A DNA stretch of 43,259 nt from Myxococcales bacterium (GTDB lineage Bacteria; Myxococcota_C; UBA6777): the NCBI GenBank assembly GCA_027005175.1, contig JALTMC010000623.1, positions 1-43,259 on the forward strand, written 5' to 3'. Position numbers and translations under genes: made by a program. Under the pieces are notes generated by a model. The model saw nothing but the letters and a program-made list of their open reading frames with translations. It was not told the origin of the DNA and searched no databases. This document shows, piece by piece, positions 14,863-24,019 of the stretch (its first letter is position 1; every line of letters begins with the position of its first letter).

Positions 14863-16440
14863 ATGAATACCAGTAAGCCCTCGGCGTGGCGTTATCCTCA
14901 TCCAGATCTTTCTCTTCCCCATTTTCCGGAGCCGGGGTCGGTAGAGGAGGTGGCTGCTTTTCACCAACTGCAATCGTTATTGCCAGGTATCTTTCGGGAT
15001 GTTTTTCCCGACCCTTTGGTTCCTCGGACAGTTGTTGTGATTCCCAGTCTTTCTCTCGATCCTCGGGAGCTTTCGAAGATCTCAGGAGTTCATCACTACG
15101 AAGAGCGCATGCTGTGTATGCTGATGCTGCTTCGCCTTCCATGTACTCGTGTGGTCTTTGTGACAAGCCAGCCGATTGCACCCACCATCATTGATTACTT
15201 TTTGGGCTTGCTTCACGGTATTCCTGGAAGTCATGCTCGCAAACGCTTAAAGCTGTTGAGTTGTCACGACGCCTCTGCCATCCCTTTAAGCCAGAAGATC
15301 CTTCTGCGTCCTCGTTTGTTGCAACGTCTGCGCGAGCTGGTTCCCACAGGAACAACCAATCACATGACATGCTTTAATGCGACAGCGTTGGAGCGCACAC
15401 TTACTGTACGTTTGGGGCTTCCTTTGTATGCATGCGATCCTGACTTGGCGTATCTGGGCTCCAAGTCAGGTGGACGAGGTATCTTTCGTGAGGCTGGTAT
15501 AGCCTTGCCTGATGGCTTTGAAAACCTTCGCGATGCGAAAGATATCGCTGCATCGTTGGCAGCATTGAAGCGGCGCAATCCTACGTTGCGAAAATCGGTT
15601 GTGAAGCTCAATGAAGGCTTCTCGGGGGAAGGGAATGCGATCTTTCACATGACGGAGGACGCGGAGGAAGCGAACCTGGAGGCGAAGATCCTGAACCGTT
15701 TACCTCGGGAACTCAAGTATGAAGCCGCTGGAGAGAGTTGGGCTTCTTTCGAACAAAAATTTGAACAAATGCAAGGTATCGTCGAGTGTTTCGTGGAAGG
15801 AGAAGACAAACGCTCTCCGTCGGTTCAGTGTCGAATTGAGCCGACCCACGAGGTGAGTGTCTTGTCCACTCATGACCAGGTGCTGGGTGGACCTTCGGGT
15901 CAGGTCTTTCTTGGCTGTACCTTCCCTGCGGTGTCGGAGTACCGACTGGATATTCAAGATGCTGGTGAGAAGGTTGCAAAGGCACTTCTCAAACACGGAG
16001 CCCTCGGGCGTTTTGGTGTGGACTTTATCTCTGTCAAAGAACAAGGTGTCTGGAAGCATTACGCCATCGAAATCAACTTGCGCAAAGGTGGAACCACACA
16101 TCCCTTTATGACTCTTCAGTTTCTTGCCGATGGCTCGTATGACATGGACTCCGGGCTGTATCGTACTCCTGCTGGACAGTCCCGATACTACTATGCTTCC
16201 GATAACTTGGAGAGTGAAAACTACAAAGGTCTATCGCCTGAAGACCTCATCGATATCGCTGTGTTTCACAACCTACACTTTCACGGTGCCACCCAACAGG
16301 GTGTTGCTTTTCATCTCATTGGGGCTCTCTCCGAGTTTGGAAAACTGGGTGTCCTTTGTATTGGTGATAGTCCGGACAATGCCTACAAACTCTATCAAAC
16401 AACGGTTGATGTTCTCGACAAAGCAACGGACCGTCTTTAA
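14863..16440 (+). CDS. ATP-grasp ligase of the PGM1-like type
   Basis: The 525-residue soluble protein has a pre-ATP-grasp region (about 1-250) and an ATP-grasp core. Marks of the core are VVKLNEGFSGEGNAIF, which supplies the nucleotide-binding lysine and glycine-rich loop, and YAIEINLRKGGTTHPF near the C-terminus, with the Glu and Asn that bind Mg2+. The arrangement and the C-terminal SYDMDSGLYRTPAGQSRYY region match peptide ligases related to PGM1 of pheganomycin biosynthesis. Such enzymes activate a carboxylate as acyl phosphate and join it to an amine. No peptide precursor or other biosynthetic gene is adjacent, so the substrate is open. The start is ATG 14863 with TGGAG upstream; an in-frame ATG at 14695 would add 56 residues unlike the family. 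Confidence 0.8.
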   Translation: MNTSKPSAWRYPHPDLSLPHFPEPGSVEEVAAFHQLQSLLPGIFRDVFPDPLVPRTVVVIPSLSLDPRELSKISGVHHYEERMLCMLMLLRLPCTRVVFVTSQPIAPTIIDYFLGLLHGIPGSHARKRLKLLSCHDASAIPLSQKILLRPRLLQRLRELVPTGTTNHMTCFNATALERTLTVRLGLPLYACDPDLAYLGSKSGGRGIFREAGIALPDGFENLRDAKDIAASLAALKRRNPTLRKSVVKLNEGFSGEGNAIFHMTEDAEEANLEAKILNRLPRELKYEAAGESWASFEQKFEQMQGIVECFVEGEDKRSPSVQCRIEPTHEVSVLSTHDQVLGGPSGQVFLGCTFPAVSEYRLDIQDAGEKVAKALLKHGALGRFGVDFISVKEQGVWKHYAIEINLRKGGTTHPFMTLQFLADGSYDMDSGLYRTPAGQSRYYYASDNLESENYKGLSPEDLIDIAVFHNLHFHGATQQGVAFHLIGALSEFGKLGVLCIGDSPDNAYKLYQTTVDVLDKATDRL

Positions 16441-16757
16441 CCTTTAGGAGCCGTGAGTGAAGATCTGGGTTAATCTTCAATAAGAATCATTAAATGCAAC
16501 AGAGTGCTGCCATTTTTTTGGTGGAATGCGCTCTCATCCTTTATGCTGAAATTCAGTTGTATAGGATGGATGGTGTCTGTCGTACCAAAAGTCGCTTAAA
16601 GCCACTTCCTGGTTGCGGGTTTGGAAGGAACGATGGGCGGCCACGAAGCGAGACTGCGGAAGCCGTCCCACAGGGGTAGAGCCGTGGGCTGAGTCGAGTG
16701 GATTTCGTGGGGGAGGAGGTCAACTTTAAGGTGAAGGGTATAGGTTTGTGAGTCACT
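16441..16757. other. 317-bp intergenic interval with a GC-rich block
   Basis: No gene is supported. A GC-rich block at about 16600-16720 contains a short stem CCCAC/GTGGG (around 16667-16692), but I could not match it to any riboswitch or small-RNA consensus. It lies directly upstream of the kinase gene and may be its 5' leader. Confidence 0.5.
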
Positions 16758-18341
16758 ATGGTTGAAAAGGACAAAGAGCTGCTGGGAGCGCGAATTCAGG
16801 ATCTCATACACGATTATCAGGTCGATCCGCAAAAGCTACTTAAGTTGGCTCAGGAACGAGCGATTCGGGCTGCTGCACAGAATTTAACACCTTCCCAAGA
16901 CAGCCTTCCTGCGGTTCCCCATGAACTACAGACGTTGGGTTCTTATGAGCTTATGACCTTGCTTGGCCGAGGCGGGACAGGGAAGGTTTACAAAGCCCGA
17001 CACAGGGAGAGTGATGATATTGTTGCTCTCAAGATCCTCTCTCCTCACTACCTCTCTGATGAACATCGGTTGTTGCGCTTCTATATGGAAGCAGAGGCTG
17101 CTTCCTGTCTGAAGCATCCGAGCATCGTACACATTCACAAGGTGGATGATGAGCGTGGCTATCACTACATGGTGATGGATTATGTGGATGGCATTGAACT
17201 CTCTGAGTTGGTGGAAGACGAGCCCTTGTCGGCTGATACTGCTGCACGTATCGTCATGGTGATCGCTGAAGTGATGGACTATGTCCATCGTCAAGGTATT
17301 TTGCACCGCGATCTCAAGCCTTCGAATGTTATGATTGATACCAAAGGAAAGCTGTGGGTGACGGATTTTGGTATCGCAAAATTACAGTCTGGCTCAAGCA
17401 CTGTCACCACCACGGGTATGTTATTGGGGACACCAAGTTATATGCCTCCCGAACAGGTTGGTGGTAAGAGTGACTCTCTCGGTCCAACCTGTGATATCTA
17501 TTCTCTCGGCGCGATGCTCTACGAGATGCTCACGATGGAGCCTCCTTTTCAAGGAGATTCACCCTACGAAACTCTGCAGATGGTGCTACACAACACACCC
17601 AAGTTGCCGCGAGAAATCAATCAAAACATTCCCAAGGTTTTGGAGTCCATTTGTCTCAAATGTTTGGAGAAAGATCCAAAGAATCGGTACGCTTCTTCGG
17701 CTGACCTCGCGGCTGATCTCAAGTCATTTCTTTCTGGAAACGCAGTGCAAGCCTCTGGTGGTGGTCTTTTGCGACAAGCCTTAGGACCTGCCACAGCATC
17801 TCCAGCATCTCTCTGTGAGCCAGATGTCATGGAGCGCTGGGGGCGAATCCTGCGTTGGTATGCGCTTCTATGGCTCTCCTTGTGTCTGGCATCTCAACTG
17901 CTTCTTTGGGGAAGCGTAAACAGCAAGACTTCATTGACCCTTCTCTGGAGCTGTGGCGGTGTGGCCCTTCTCTCTGTCTTTCTAAGTTATCGCTTTTATA
18001 GGCTCAAGGCTCTGACTTCGGTGGAACGTCAAGCACTCGGGATCTTGTGTGTCTTCTTGCTTGGATTTGGTGCATTTGTGATGATGCAAATATCTCTTCC
18101 AGGGATGCATGGTTCGATCCATTCACGTATGCAGTTCATCTCTTTTGGACTCTTTCTCTCTGCCATCGCCTTTGGTTGTTTGTGTGTTGTCGTGGATGGC
18201 TCTTTTCTTTTTCTTGCCCTCGCTCTCCTCGGTATGCCCTTGGTTCACCTCTATTGGCCCCATCTCTTCTTTCTGATTCTTGGCCTGCTCCTCGCTGTCG
18301 GCTTCTATCTCCCCGGGCAACGATTCGCACGAGCGGGGTGA
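16758..18341 (+). CDS. Membrane-bound PknB-type serine/threonine protein kinase
   Basis: The 527-residue protein has a short N-terminal helical region (1-60), a Hanks-type kinase domain (about 62-330) and a C-terminal block of about six membrane helices (about 370-525). All catalytic motifs are present: glycine loop LLGRGGTGKVY (68-78), Lys92 in VALK, HRDLKPSN (183-190), DFG (203-205), the P+1 region GTPSYMPPEQ and the CDIYSLGAMLYE helix F motif. It should phosphorylate Ser/Thr in the cytoplasm while held in the inner membrane. No extracellular sensor domain is visible, so the signal may be sensed within the membrane. The FHA protein at 10347 is a plausible reader of its products. The ribosome-binding site before ATG 16758 is weak. 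It is convergent with a small lipoprotein gene 15 bp downstream. Confidence 0.93.
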   Translation: MVEKDKELLGARIQDLIHDYQVDPQKLLKLAQERAIRAAAQNLTPSQDSLPAVPHELQTLGSYELMTLLGRGGTGKVYKARHRESDDIVALKILSPHYLSDEHRLLRFYMEAEAASCLKHPSIVHIHKVDDERGYHYMVMDYVDGIELSELVEDEPLSADTAARIVMVIAEVMDYVHRQGILHRDLKPSNVMIDTKGKLWVTDFGIAKLQSGSSTVTTTGMLLGTPSYMPPEQVGGKSDSLGPTCDIYSLGAMLYEMLTMEPPFQGDSPYETLQMVLHNTPKLPREINQNIPKVLESICLKCLEKDPKNRYASSADLAADLKSFLSGNAVQASGGGLLRQALGPATASPASLCEPDVMERWGRILRWYALLWLSLCLASQLLLWGSVNSKTSLTLLWSCGGVALLSVFLSYRFYRLKALTSVERQALGILCVFLLGFGAFVMMQISLPGMHGSIHSRMQFISFGLFLSAIAFGCLCVVVDGSFLFLALALLGMPLVHLYWPHLFFLILGLLLAVGFYLPGQRFARAG

Positions 18342-18356
18342 AACGCGATCCACAGG

Positions 18357-18662
18357 TCATTCTGTTAAAGGCTTGCACACAGGTAGGGAGATAAGGGAAA
18401 CATAGAGACTCTGGCACGAAGGTGCTGTGCCATTCATAAACTGCTTGCACTCTGTGGTTTGTGTTTTTTCTTCCTCTGTCTTTTTCTCTTCCAGTTTATT
18501 TATGAACTGATTACAACAGTGTTTGAGTGCCTCACAACATCGAGTTGTGTCTATTGTTTTGTTGGGGGCGGGGCCAGGGCAAACATCAACAGGTCCATTG
18601 CAGGCCAGGGCAAGTAACAAACAAGAGGCGAGAGATACGATTCCAGTGACAAAACGTTTCAT
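18357..18662 (-). CDS. Small Cys-rich lipoprotein
   Basis: The 101-residue precursor has a lipoprotein signal ending in the lipobox LALAC (Cys21). The mature protein of about 80 residues has a further seven cysteines (CPG, RCC, HCC, TEC, SCQ, VCK) around a Lys/Glu-rich helix (NKLEEKKTEEEKTQ), a pattern suited to disulfides in the periplasm. AAGGGAT precedes the ATG. I recognise no family. It would be processed by Lgt and LspA, both encoded in this window. It is divergent from the lipoprotein gene at 18869 and nearly abuts the kinase gene. Function unknown. Confidence 0.78.
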   Translation of the reverse strand: MKRFVTGIVSLASCLLLALACNGPVDVCPGPAPNKTIDTTRCCEALKHCCNQFINKLEEKKTEEEKTQTTECKQFMNGTAPSCQSLYVSLISLPVCKPLTE

Positions 18663-18792
18663 AATATCCCTTTTTTATGTGTAGCTTATGTGTACCAGGA
18701 ACACAGAAACAAAGAGCTTCCATGCTTCTTTCCGTTGCAAAAGTATCACAGTTCGCGAAGGCGATTCAATGAGGTTGCGTTCGGACTGAACT

Positions 18793-18822
18793 TTGACTTG
18801 AATGGATTGGACTCGCTATAGT
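18793..18822 (+). promoter_or_regulatory. Sigma-70-type promoter for the lipoprotein gene at 18869
   Basis: TTGACT (18793-18798) and TATAGT (18817-18822) are separated by 18 bp, each matching five of six consensus bases. The predicted transcript start is near 18829, about 40 bases before the ATG at 18869. Confidence 0.65.
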
Positions 18823-18868
18823 GTTTGTGAGTCGGTGGTTGTGACGTGGTATGTAGACTCAAGATCAT

Positions 18869-19420
18869 ATGAATGACAAGGAGAGGTCATTGTACTTCAA
18901 CAAAAATAGACAAAGCTTCTTATGCTTGGGCTTACTTGGATTTCTGCTTTTGGGGTGTCATACCGTGAAAGACAAAGAGTCCCCTGCTGCACCCAAAAGC
19001 CAACTGGCCTATCGAGCCAAAGTTTTCAATCAGTTTTTGCGGTGGCGTTCCTACAAGCGTGCAAAGGAGTTAGTGGCACCGGGGTTGCGCTCCAAGTATA
19101 TGATGAAGTGGGAGAAAGAGCGTGGTCGTGTGAATATCACAGGGACGGATGTCCGTGATATTACAGTGCAGAAAAATGGCAAAGAGGCACACGTTTTGGT
19201 GGTGCATCAGCGTTATACATCACGTCGGCCCGCCTTAAAACGCATTGTGTTTCGGCAAAAATGGGTCGCACACGAAGGAGTTTGGTTTTATGTGGGAAAG
19301 CCTGTTGAGCGTGCTGCTTCAAAGCTCCGTGTACCCAAAACACCTGTGAAGCCGCCTGTAAAACCACGCCCACGTCGAACTGTGACACCTGGACCTAAGA
19401 GATCTTCGAACTCCTCGTAG
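18869..19420 (+). CDS. Lipoprotein of unknown function
   Basis: The 183-residue precursor has a positively charged N-terminus and a lipobox LLLGC (cysteine at 30), so it is a probable lipoprotein. The mature part is basic, with a globular-looking alpha/beta segment (about 45-150: FNQFLRWRSYKRAKELVAPG, then RDITVQKNGKEAHVLVVHQR and FRQKWVAHEGVWFYVGK). That segment resembles small NTF2-like or DUF4440-type folds in strand pattern, but I would not assign one. The tail is Pro/Lys/Arg-rich (KTPVKPPVKPRPRR). A good sigma-70-type promoter lies 47 bp upstream. The M20 peptidase gene follows 165 bp downstream on the same strand. Confidence 0.75.
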   Translation: MNDKERSLYFNKNRQSFLCLGLLGFLLLGCHTVKDKESPAAPKSQLAYRAKVFNQFLRWRSYKRAKELVAPGLRSKYMMKWEKERGRVNITGTDVRDITVQKNGKEAHVLVVHQRYTSRRPALKRIVFRQKWVAHEGVWFYVGKPVERAASKLRVPKTPVKPPVKPRPRRTVTPGPKRSSNSS

Positions 19421-19437
19421 CGTGGGACACTCCTGCC

Positions 19438-19620
19438 ATGACAAAAGTCTGGGGTATGGTGGGTCGGTTGAGGTATGCAAGGTTCAGAGGGCACAGTCTC
19501 TGTGTTCGAATGACAAAGGTTTGGGATGTGATGGGTCGGAGAGCCTGTTGGAAGACTGCGTTGAAAGTATGGAAAGCGGATTGCCATGACAAAAGTGTGG
19601 AGTGACATTGACTGGTCGCA
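19438..19620 (+). repeat. Triplicated start-codon region before and at the M20 peptidase gene
   Basis: ATGACAAAAGT(C/G)TGG-type sequence occurs at about 19439, 19510 (ATGACAAAGGTTTGG) and 19586, roughly 70-76 bp apart; the first two continue with a (G/A)TGGGTCGG block and the third with ACTGGTCG. The first two sit in one frame and encode MTKVWGMVGR and MTKVWDVMGR in a 55-codon frame that ends at about 19606; the third is the true start of the peptidase in another frame. Confidence 0.7.
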
Positions 19621-20938
19621 GGTCGGGCAAGAGGCGGTTCGAGATCTGCAACAATTATTGCAAATCGATACGACCAATCCACCCGGTCGAGAACTCGCAG
19701 CTGCCGAGTTTTTGGCCGATCGTTTGCGTGAAGACGAGCTGGAGCCCGAGATCCTTCTTGTGGAAAAGGAGCGAGCCAATCTTGTGGTGCGCTTGGAGGG
19801 GTCAGAGAATTTAGCTCCCTTACTGATCAGTGGACATACCGACGTTGTTCCAGCAATGGGAGACTGGACGTACCCTCCTTTTGGTGGTGTGATCTCGGAT
19901 GGCTTTCTTTGGGGTCGTGGTGCCATCGATATGAAGAATATGGTCATCATGTGTTTGTGGGCGATGAAGCTCCTCTCGCGAGTTAAGAAGTCTCTCCGCC
20001 GAACCGTGATCTTTGCCGCTGTTGCTGATGAAGAAGCGGGCAGCCGGAAGGGCTCTCACTGGTTGGTCGACAATCATCCTGACAAAATTCGTGCGGGCTC
20101 TATGCTCACGGAAGTGGGGGGGTTTTCTTTGCATATGATGGGGCGTCGGTTTTACCCCATTCAGGTTGCTGAAAAAGGGCAAGCTACCGTGGAAATGAAG
20201 GCTACAGGAGATGCTGGTCATGGCTCTATGCCCATGACGGACAATGCTATCGGAAGGCTGGCCCATGCTGTGTCCAAACTAGTACGCCATAACTTACCTC
20301 GTCATATGACATCCACGCAGGAAGCGTTCTTGCGGCAGCTCGCAGAGAATATGCCTCTTGGTGTAAAACAAGTCTTCTCTTTGTTACGCACACCATTGGC
20401 TGACCAATTCCTACGGTTGTTGCCGGAGTCACAGGCCAGGCCTCTGCGTGCTTGTTTGCACAACACCGCTTCTCCTACGATCCTCAAGGCTGGAGTCAAA
20501 GACAATAGCATCCCTTCCGAAGCAACCGCTACGCTCGACTGTCGAACCTTGCCAGGCCAAACCATTCAAGACCTACTGCGTGAGCTTCACGATCTTGTGG
20601 GTCGCGATGTTACCTTCCATGTCCTTCATGAACAGCCTCCCATCTCCATGGAAAATCATCACACTGATCTGTATCAGCTGATGTGTGATACCCTTCTTCG
20701 TTATGACCCAGAAGGTGTCCCTCTTCCACAAATGCTTCCCGGCTTCACCGACGCCAAGGCATACAGCCGTCTCGGGATGAAATGCTATGGGTTTGCTCCA
20801 CTCAAGCTGCCCAAAGATGTCGCCTTTACCTCCCTCTTTCACGGCGTTGATGAACGTATCCCTGTTGATGGATTTCAATGGGGACTGCGTGTCTTCGCTG
20901 ATGTGGTTGCATCCTATGCCGGAATTCACACCAAATAG
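19586..20938 (+). CDS. M20-family metallopeptidase/deacylase (ArgE/DapE type)
   Basis: The 450-residue protein has the M20 zinc-hydrolase layout. Metal ligands and catalytic residues are visible: SGHTDVVP with His84 and Asp86, RGAIDMK with the bridging Asp115, the Glu149-Glu150 pair in VADEEAG, and a C-terminal His in SLFHGVDE. A dimerisation/lid domain lies in the middle, including the family's conserved GHGSMP. These enzymes cleave amide bonds of N-acyl amino acids or small peptides. No neighbour fixes the substrate; the closest class is ArgE/DapE/CPG2-like. GGAAAGCGG precedes ATG 19586, and two near-copies of the start region lie upstream. The hybrid kinase gene begins 27 bp after its stop, so the two may be co-transcribed. 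Confidence 0.92.
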   Translation: MTKVWSDIDWSQVGQEAVRDLQQLLQIDTTNPPGRELAAAEFLADRLREDELEPEILLVEKERANLVVRLEGSENLAPLLISGHTDVVPAMGDWTYPPFGGVISDGFLWGRGAIDMKNMVIMCLWAMKLLSRVKKSLRRTVIFAAVADEEAGSRKGSHWLVDNHPDKIRAGSMLTEVGGFSLHMMGRRFYPIQVAEKGQATVEMKATGDAGHGSMPMTDNAIGRLAHAVSKLVRHNLPRHMTSTQEAFLRQLAENMPLGVKQVFSLLRTPLADQFLRLLPESQARPLRACLHNTASPTILKAGVKDNSIPSEATATLDCRTLPGQTIQDLLRELHDLVGRDVTFHVLHEQPPISMENHHTDLYQLMCDTLLRYDPEGVPLPQMLPGFTDAKAYSRLGMKCYGFAPLKLPKDVAFTSLFHGVDERIPVDGFQWGLRVFADVVASYAGIHTK

Positions 20939-20964
20939 ATGACTGTCGTCTTGGGTGAGGACAT

Positions 20965-23763
20965 ATGAAGAAGAGAAATCTATTTTTCATCAATCTGATC
21001 ACTATGATTGTCTACTATGGAGGAGGAAAGCTTGGTGTTTGGCTATCCTTTGATACTGGGTATGTCAACGCGATCTGGCCTCCAGCAGGACTCTCTCTCT
21101 CGTGCGTGTTGCTCTTGGGGTATCAGTCGATTCCAGGTGTTCTCGTTGGTGCGTTTGCTTTCAATGTAGAGAGACTTCTCACCGCGAGTGGAAGTCCTTA
21201 CTTGTGGTCCAGCGCTGCTATGATTGCATTGGGCTCCACACTGCAGGTCTGCTTTGGTGTGGTCCTTGTTCGCAGATATCTTAACTTCCCCAACGCATTA
21301 GAGCTTGCGCGAGATGTTCTTCTGTTTGTTGCTCTTGCTGGCCTTTCCTGTGTTCTCGCTCCTACTGTTGGAGTCTCAACGCTTGCATACCAAGGGGTCC
21401 TTGCATGGTCGCAGTTCTTTGAAAACTGGTGGCTCTGGTGGCTTGGTGATGCCTTTGGTGCCATTGTTTTTGGACCCCTTACCCTGTTGCTTTTTTGCCC
21501 AGTTTCGGCTGTTACTCGACGTCGCAAAATGCTGGTTTTGATCCCAACTATGCTTGTCTTTGCATTCACTCTTTATTTGTTCTTTATGGCACATCGCTGG
21601 GGAGAGGGGCAAAGTCAGGCTCAACTCCATGCTGTGATTGAGAGATCTTCTGCTCAAGTCCTTGAAAAATACGGAAAATATCGACAAGTGTTGTCTTCGA
21701 TTCGTCGTTTTTTTAATGCCTCAAAGACTGTAGAGCGAGGAGAGTTTCGGTCTTTTGTTACAGAGGTACTGGCACATACAAAGGGAATTCAGGCACTCGA
21801 ATGGATCCCCAAAGTTCGAAAGAAGGACACCTCAACACTGATCGCAAAAGCAAGAAAAGCTGGGCTTTCCGAGTTTTTATTAACGGAGGTCAACAAACAG
21901 GGGGTCTTGGTCCGGGTCAAACCTCGCCATGAATACTATCCCGTTTTTTTTGTGGAGCCTTTTCAAAACAATCGCTCTGCTTTGGGTTTTGACCTAGCCT
22001 CCGAGAGAAAACGTCGAAAAGCCCTTGAACAAGCTAGAGATCTAGGGCTTGATGTGGCAACTCCGCCGCTTTCTTTGGTTCAGAGTAAGGACCAGAGGCA
22101 ACGTTTTTTGGTCTTTGTTCCAATCTATCGCTCTCCGGAAGTACCTAAGGAGCTTTCTCGTCGACGAAGGCTGCTGCGTGGCTTTGCATTGGGTGTCTTT
22201 CAAGTGAAGGATATGTTGGATTCGATAACACAGGATCTGCGAGCGAAGAAAATAGAATTTTCCATTCATGATGTGACAGACTCCAACCATCCACAGATTC
22301 TCAAAGCGTGCTTGCACAACAAGCCAACAACCCTCTCTCAAACTGTGCGTCTTCCGGTTGGGCAACGATTATGGGAACTGCGATTTGTTCCAGATTCTAT
22401 TTTTTACTCTGCCATACGACAGTGGCATATCTGGTACGTTCTGGTGGGAGGGGTTTTTATTACTTCGGTGTTTTCCATTCTTCTGTTGCTGATTACAGGA
22501 CACACCAGTCTCGTGGAGCGGCTTGTCCATGAGAAAACACAAGACCTGGCAGCAGCCAAGGAAGAAGCGGAGTCATCGAACTTGATGAAGTCTGAGTTTC
22601 TGGCAAGCATGAGTCATGAACTTCGAACGCCGATGAATGGTGTGATTGGATTGACAGAGTTGTTGTTGGATACTGAGCTGACAGAGAAACAACGGCTACA
22701 TTTGCGTCATGTCTTGCGCTCCGCAGAAAGCTTATTGGAGATCTTAAATGATATCCTGGACTTCTCAAAAATTGAAGCGGGCAAGTTGGAGATCCATAGG
22801 GAGCCATTCCATCTGAGCAGCACCGTCAGAGATGTGATTGATATGCTTTCGCTCAGCGCGGTGGAGAAGGGGTTGGCCTTCCATTATGAGGAGGAAGAGG
22901 GGCTTCCCCAGTATCTTTTGGGGGATGCGTTGCGTATTCGACAGGTACTCTACAATCTTGTTGGGAATGCAATCAAGTTCACGGAGGAAGGCTACATTCG
23001 AGTTCGTATTGAAAGTCTTAAGGACGAACCAGTCTCTGGCAAAGTTATCCTCAAATTTATGGTTGAGGATTCAGGAATCGGGATTGAAGAGGAGCAGAAA
23101 AAATACATTTTTGAGAAGTTTACACAGGCCGACGCATCCACAACACGCAAAGCGGGTGGGACAGGGTTAGGTCTGGCCATTAGCCGTCAGATTGTTGAAC
23201 TCCTTGGTGGTGAGATAAACTTGGAGAGCACACCGGGTTACGGTTCGACTTTTTGCTTTTCGTTGCCCCTTGAGCGGGATAGACAGAGAGAACAACGCTC
23301 GGAAGATGTTGCCGCGAAAGAGTCTGTTCTCGGAAAAAAACTTTATACAGGGACACGTATTTTGGTTGTGGAGGATAATCTCTTGAATGCCAGAATTACC
23401 TCTGAAATGTTGAAACGATTGGGTTGTGAGGTTGAGGTCGCGAAGGATGGTGTCGAAGCTCTTCAGAAATACGCAAATGATGAGACATTCTCCTTGATTC
23501 TCATGGACTGTCATATGCCGACAATGGATGGATTTGAGGCATCGCGTCAAATCATAACCCTAAGGTCAGAGAGGTCTCTTCCCTTTGTGCCTATTGTTGC
23601 ACTGACAGCCGATGCGATGGTGGGAGATCGAGAGCGGTGTTTGACGGCAGGTATGGATGATTATCTAAGCAAGCCTCTGCGTTCAAAAGATCTCACTGTG
23701 ATTCTGGAGAAGTGGATACGAAGAGACGGTCACTTCGGGCCATCCAACCCGGAGCATTCGTGA
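20965..23763 (+). CDS. Hybrid sensor histidine kinase (MASE1-CHASE-HisKA-HATPase-REC)
   Basis: The order over 932 residues is: an N-terminal MASE1 membrane sensor of about eight helices (1-205, [14 protein letters not shown] signature); a periplasmic CHASE domain (about 225-465, including [11 protein letters not shown] and FVFVPIYR); a membrane helix (about 480-505); a dimerisation domain with phospho-acceptor His in [10 protein letters not shown]; a HATPase domain with N box GNAIKFT and G boxes GIGI and [10 protein letters not shown]; and a receiver domain with phospho-acceptor Asp in [16 protein letters not shown]. All phosphorelay residues are intact. It should sense an extracytoplasmic small molecule and pass phosphate His to Asp. 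No partner regulator or Hpt gene lies next to it, so the output is unknown. It follows the M20 gene by 27 bp, and a repeat array follows its stop. Confidence 0.95.
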   Translation: MKKRNLFFINLITMIVYYGGGKLGVWLSFDTGYVNAIWPPAGLSLSCVLLLGYQSIPGVLVGAFAFNVERLLTASGSPYLWSSAAMIALGSTLQVCFGVVLVRRYLNFPNALELARDVLLFVALAGLSCVLAPTVGVSTLAYQGVLAWSQFFENWWLWWLGDAFGAIVFGPLTLLLFCPVSAVTRRRKMLVLIPTMLVFAFTLYLFFMAHRWGEGQSQAQLHAVIERSSAQVLEKYGKYRQVLSSIRRFFNASKTVERGEFRSFVTEVLAHTKGIQALEWIPKVRKKDTSTLIAKARKAGLSEFLLTEVNKQGVLVRVKPRHEYYPVFFVEPFQNNRSALGFDLASERKRRKALEQARDLGLDVATPPLSLVQSKDQRQRFLVFVPIYRSPEVPKELSRRRRLLRGFALGVFQVKDMLDSITQDLRAKKIEFSIHDVTDSNHPQILKACLHNKPTTLSQTVRLPVGQRLWELRFVPDSIFYSAIRQWHIWYVLVGGVFITSVFSILLLLITGHTSLVERLVHEKTQDLAAAKEEAESSNLMKSEFLASMSHELRTPMNGVIGLTELLLDTELTEKQRLHLRHVLRSAESLLEILNDILDFSKIEAGKLEIHREPFHLSSTVRDVIDMLSLSAVEKGLAFHYEEEEGLPQYLLGDALRIRQVLYNLVGNAIKFTEEGYIRVRIESLKDEPVSGKVILKFMVEDSGIGIEEEQKKYIFEKFTQADASTTRKAGGTGLGLAISRQIVELLGGEINLESTPGYGSTFCFSLPLERDRQREQRSEDVAAKESVLGKKLYTGTRILVVEDNLLNARITSEMLKRLGCEVEVAKDGVEALQKYANDETFSLILMDCHMPTMDGFEASRQIITLRSERSLPFVPIVALTADAMVGDRERCLTAGMDDYLSKPLRSKDLTVILEKWIRRDGHFGPSNPEHS

Positions 23764-23945
23764 ATATTCGGGATCGTTTCCATACGATCGTTCCCATACT
23801 CTTTGAACATTCGAGATCGTTCCCATGCTCTTTGAACACTCAAGATCGTTCCCATGCTCTTTGAACATTCGAGATCGTTCCCATGCGATCGTTCCGATGC
23901 TCTTTGAACACTCGGGATTGTTTCCATGCGATCGTTTCTATGTTT
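23764..23945. repeat. Array of 29/43-bp repeats between convergent genes
   Basis: About five imperfect units share GATCGTTCCCATGCTCTTTG followed by AACA(T/C)TC. Units are 29 bp, or 43 bp when a 14-bp insert containing the palindrome CGATCG is present. They lie between the hybrid kinase stop and the 3' end of the minus-strand lipoprotein gene. There are no unique spacers, so it is not a CRISPR array. Confidence 0.9.
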
Positions 23946-24019
23946 TTGGCATCCGAGAATCGATTTTGATGCTTATGAACTTGATCTCGCAAGGAACAAC
24001 ATGAGTCGAGTCGTTCGGG

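Noticed and set aside
16600-16720. Riboswitch or small structured RNA before the kinase gene
   Set aside because: GC-rich with one short stem, but no match to cobalamin, c-di-GMP, SAM or other consensus I could recall.
23764-23945. CRISPR array
   Set aside because: The sequence between cores is itself repeated; there are no unique spacers.
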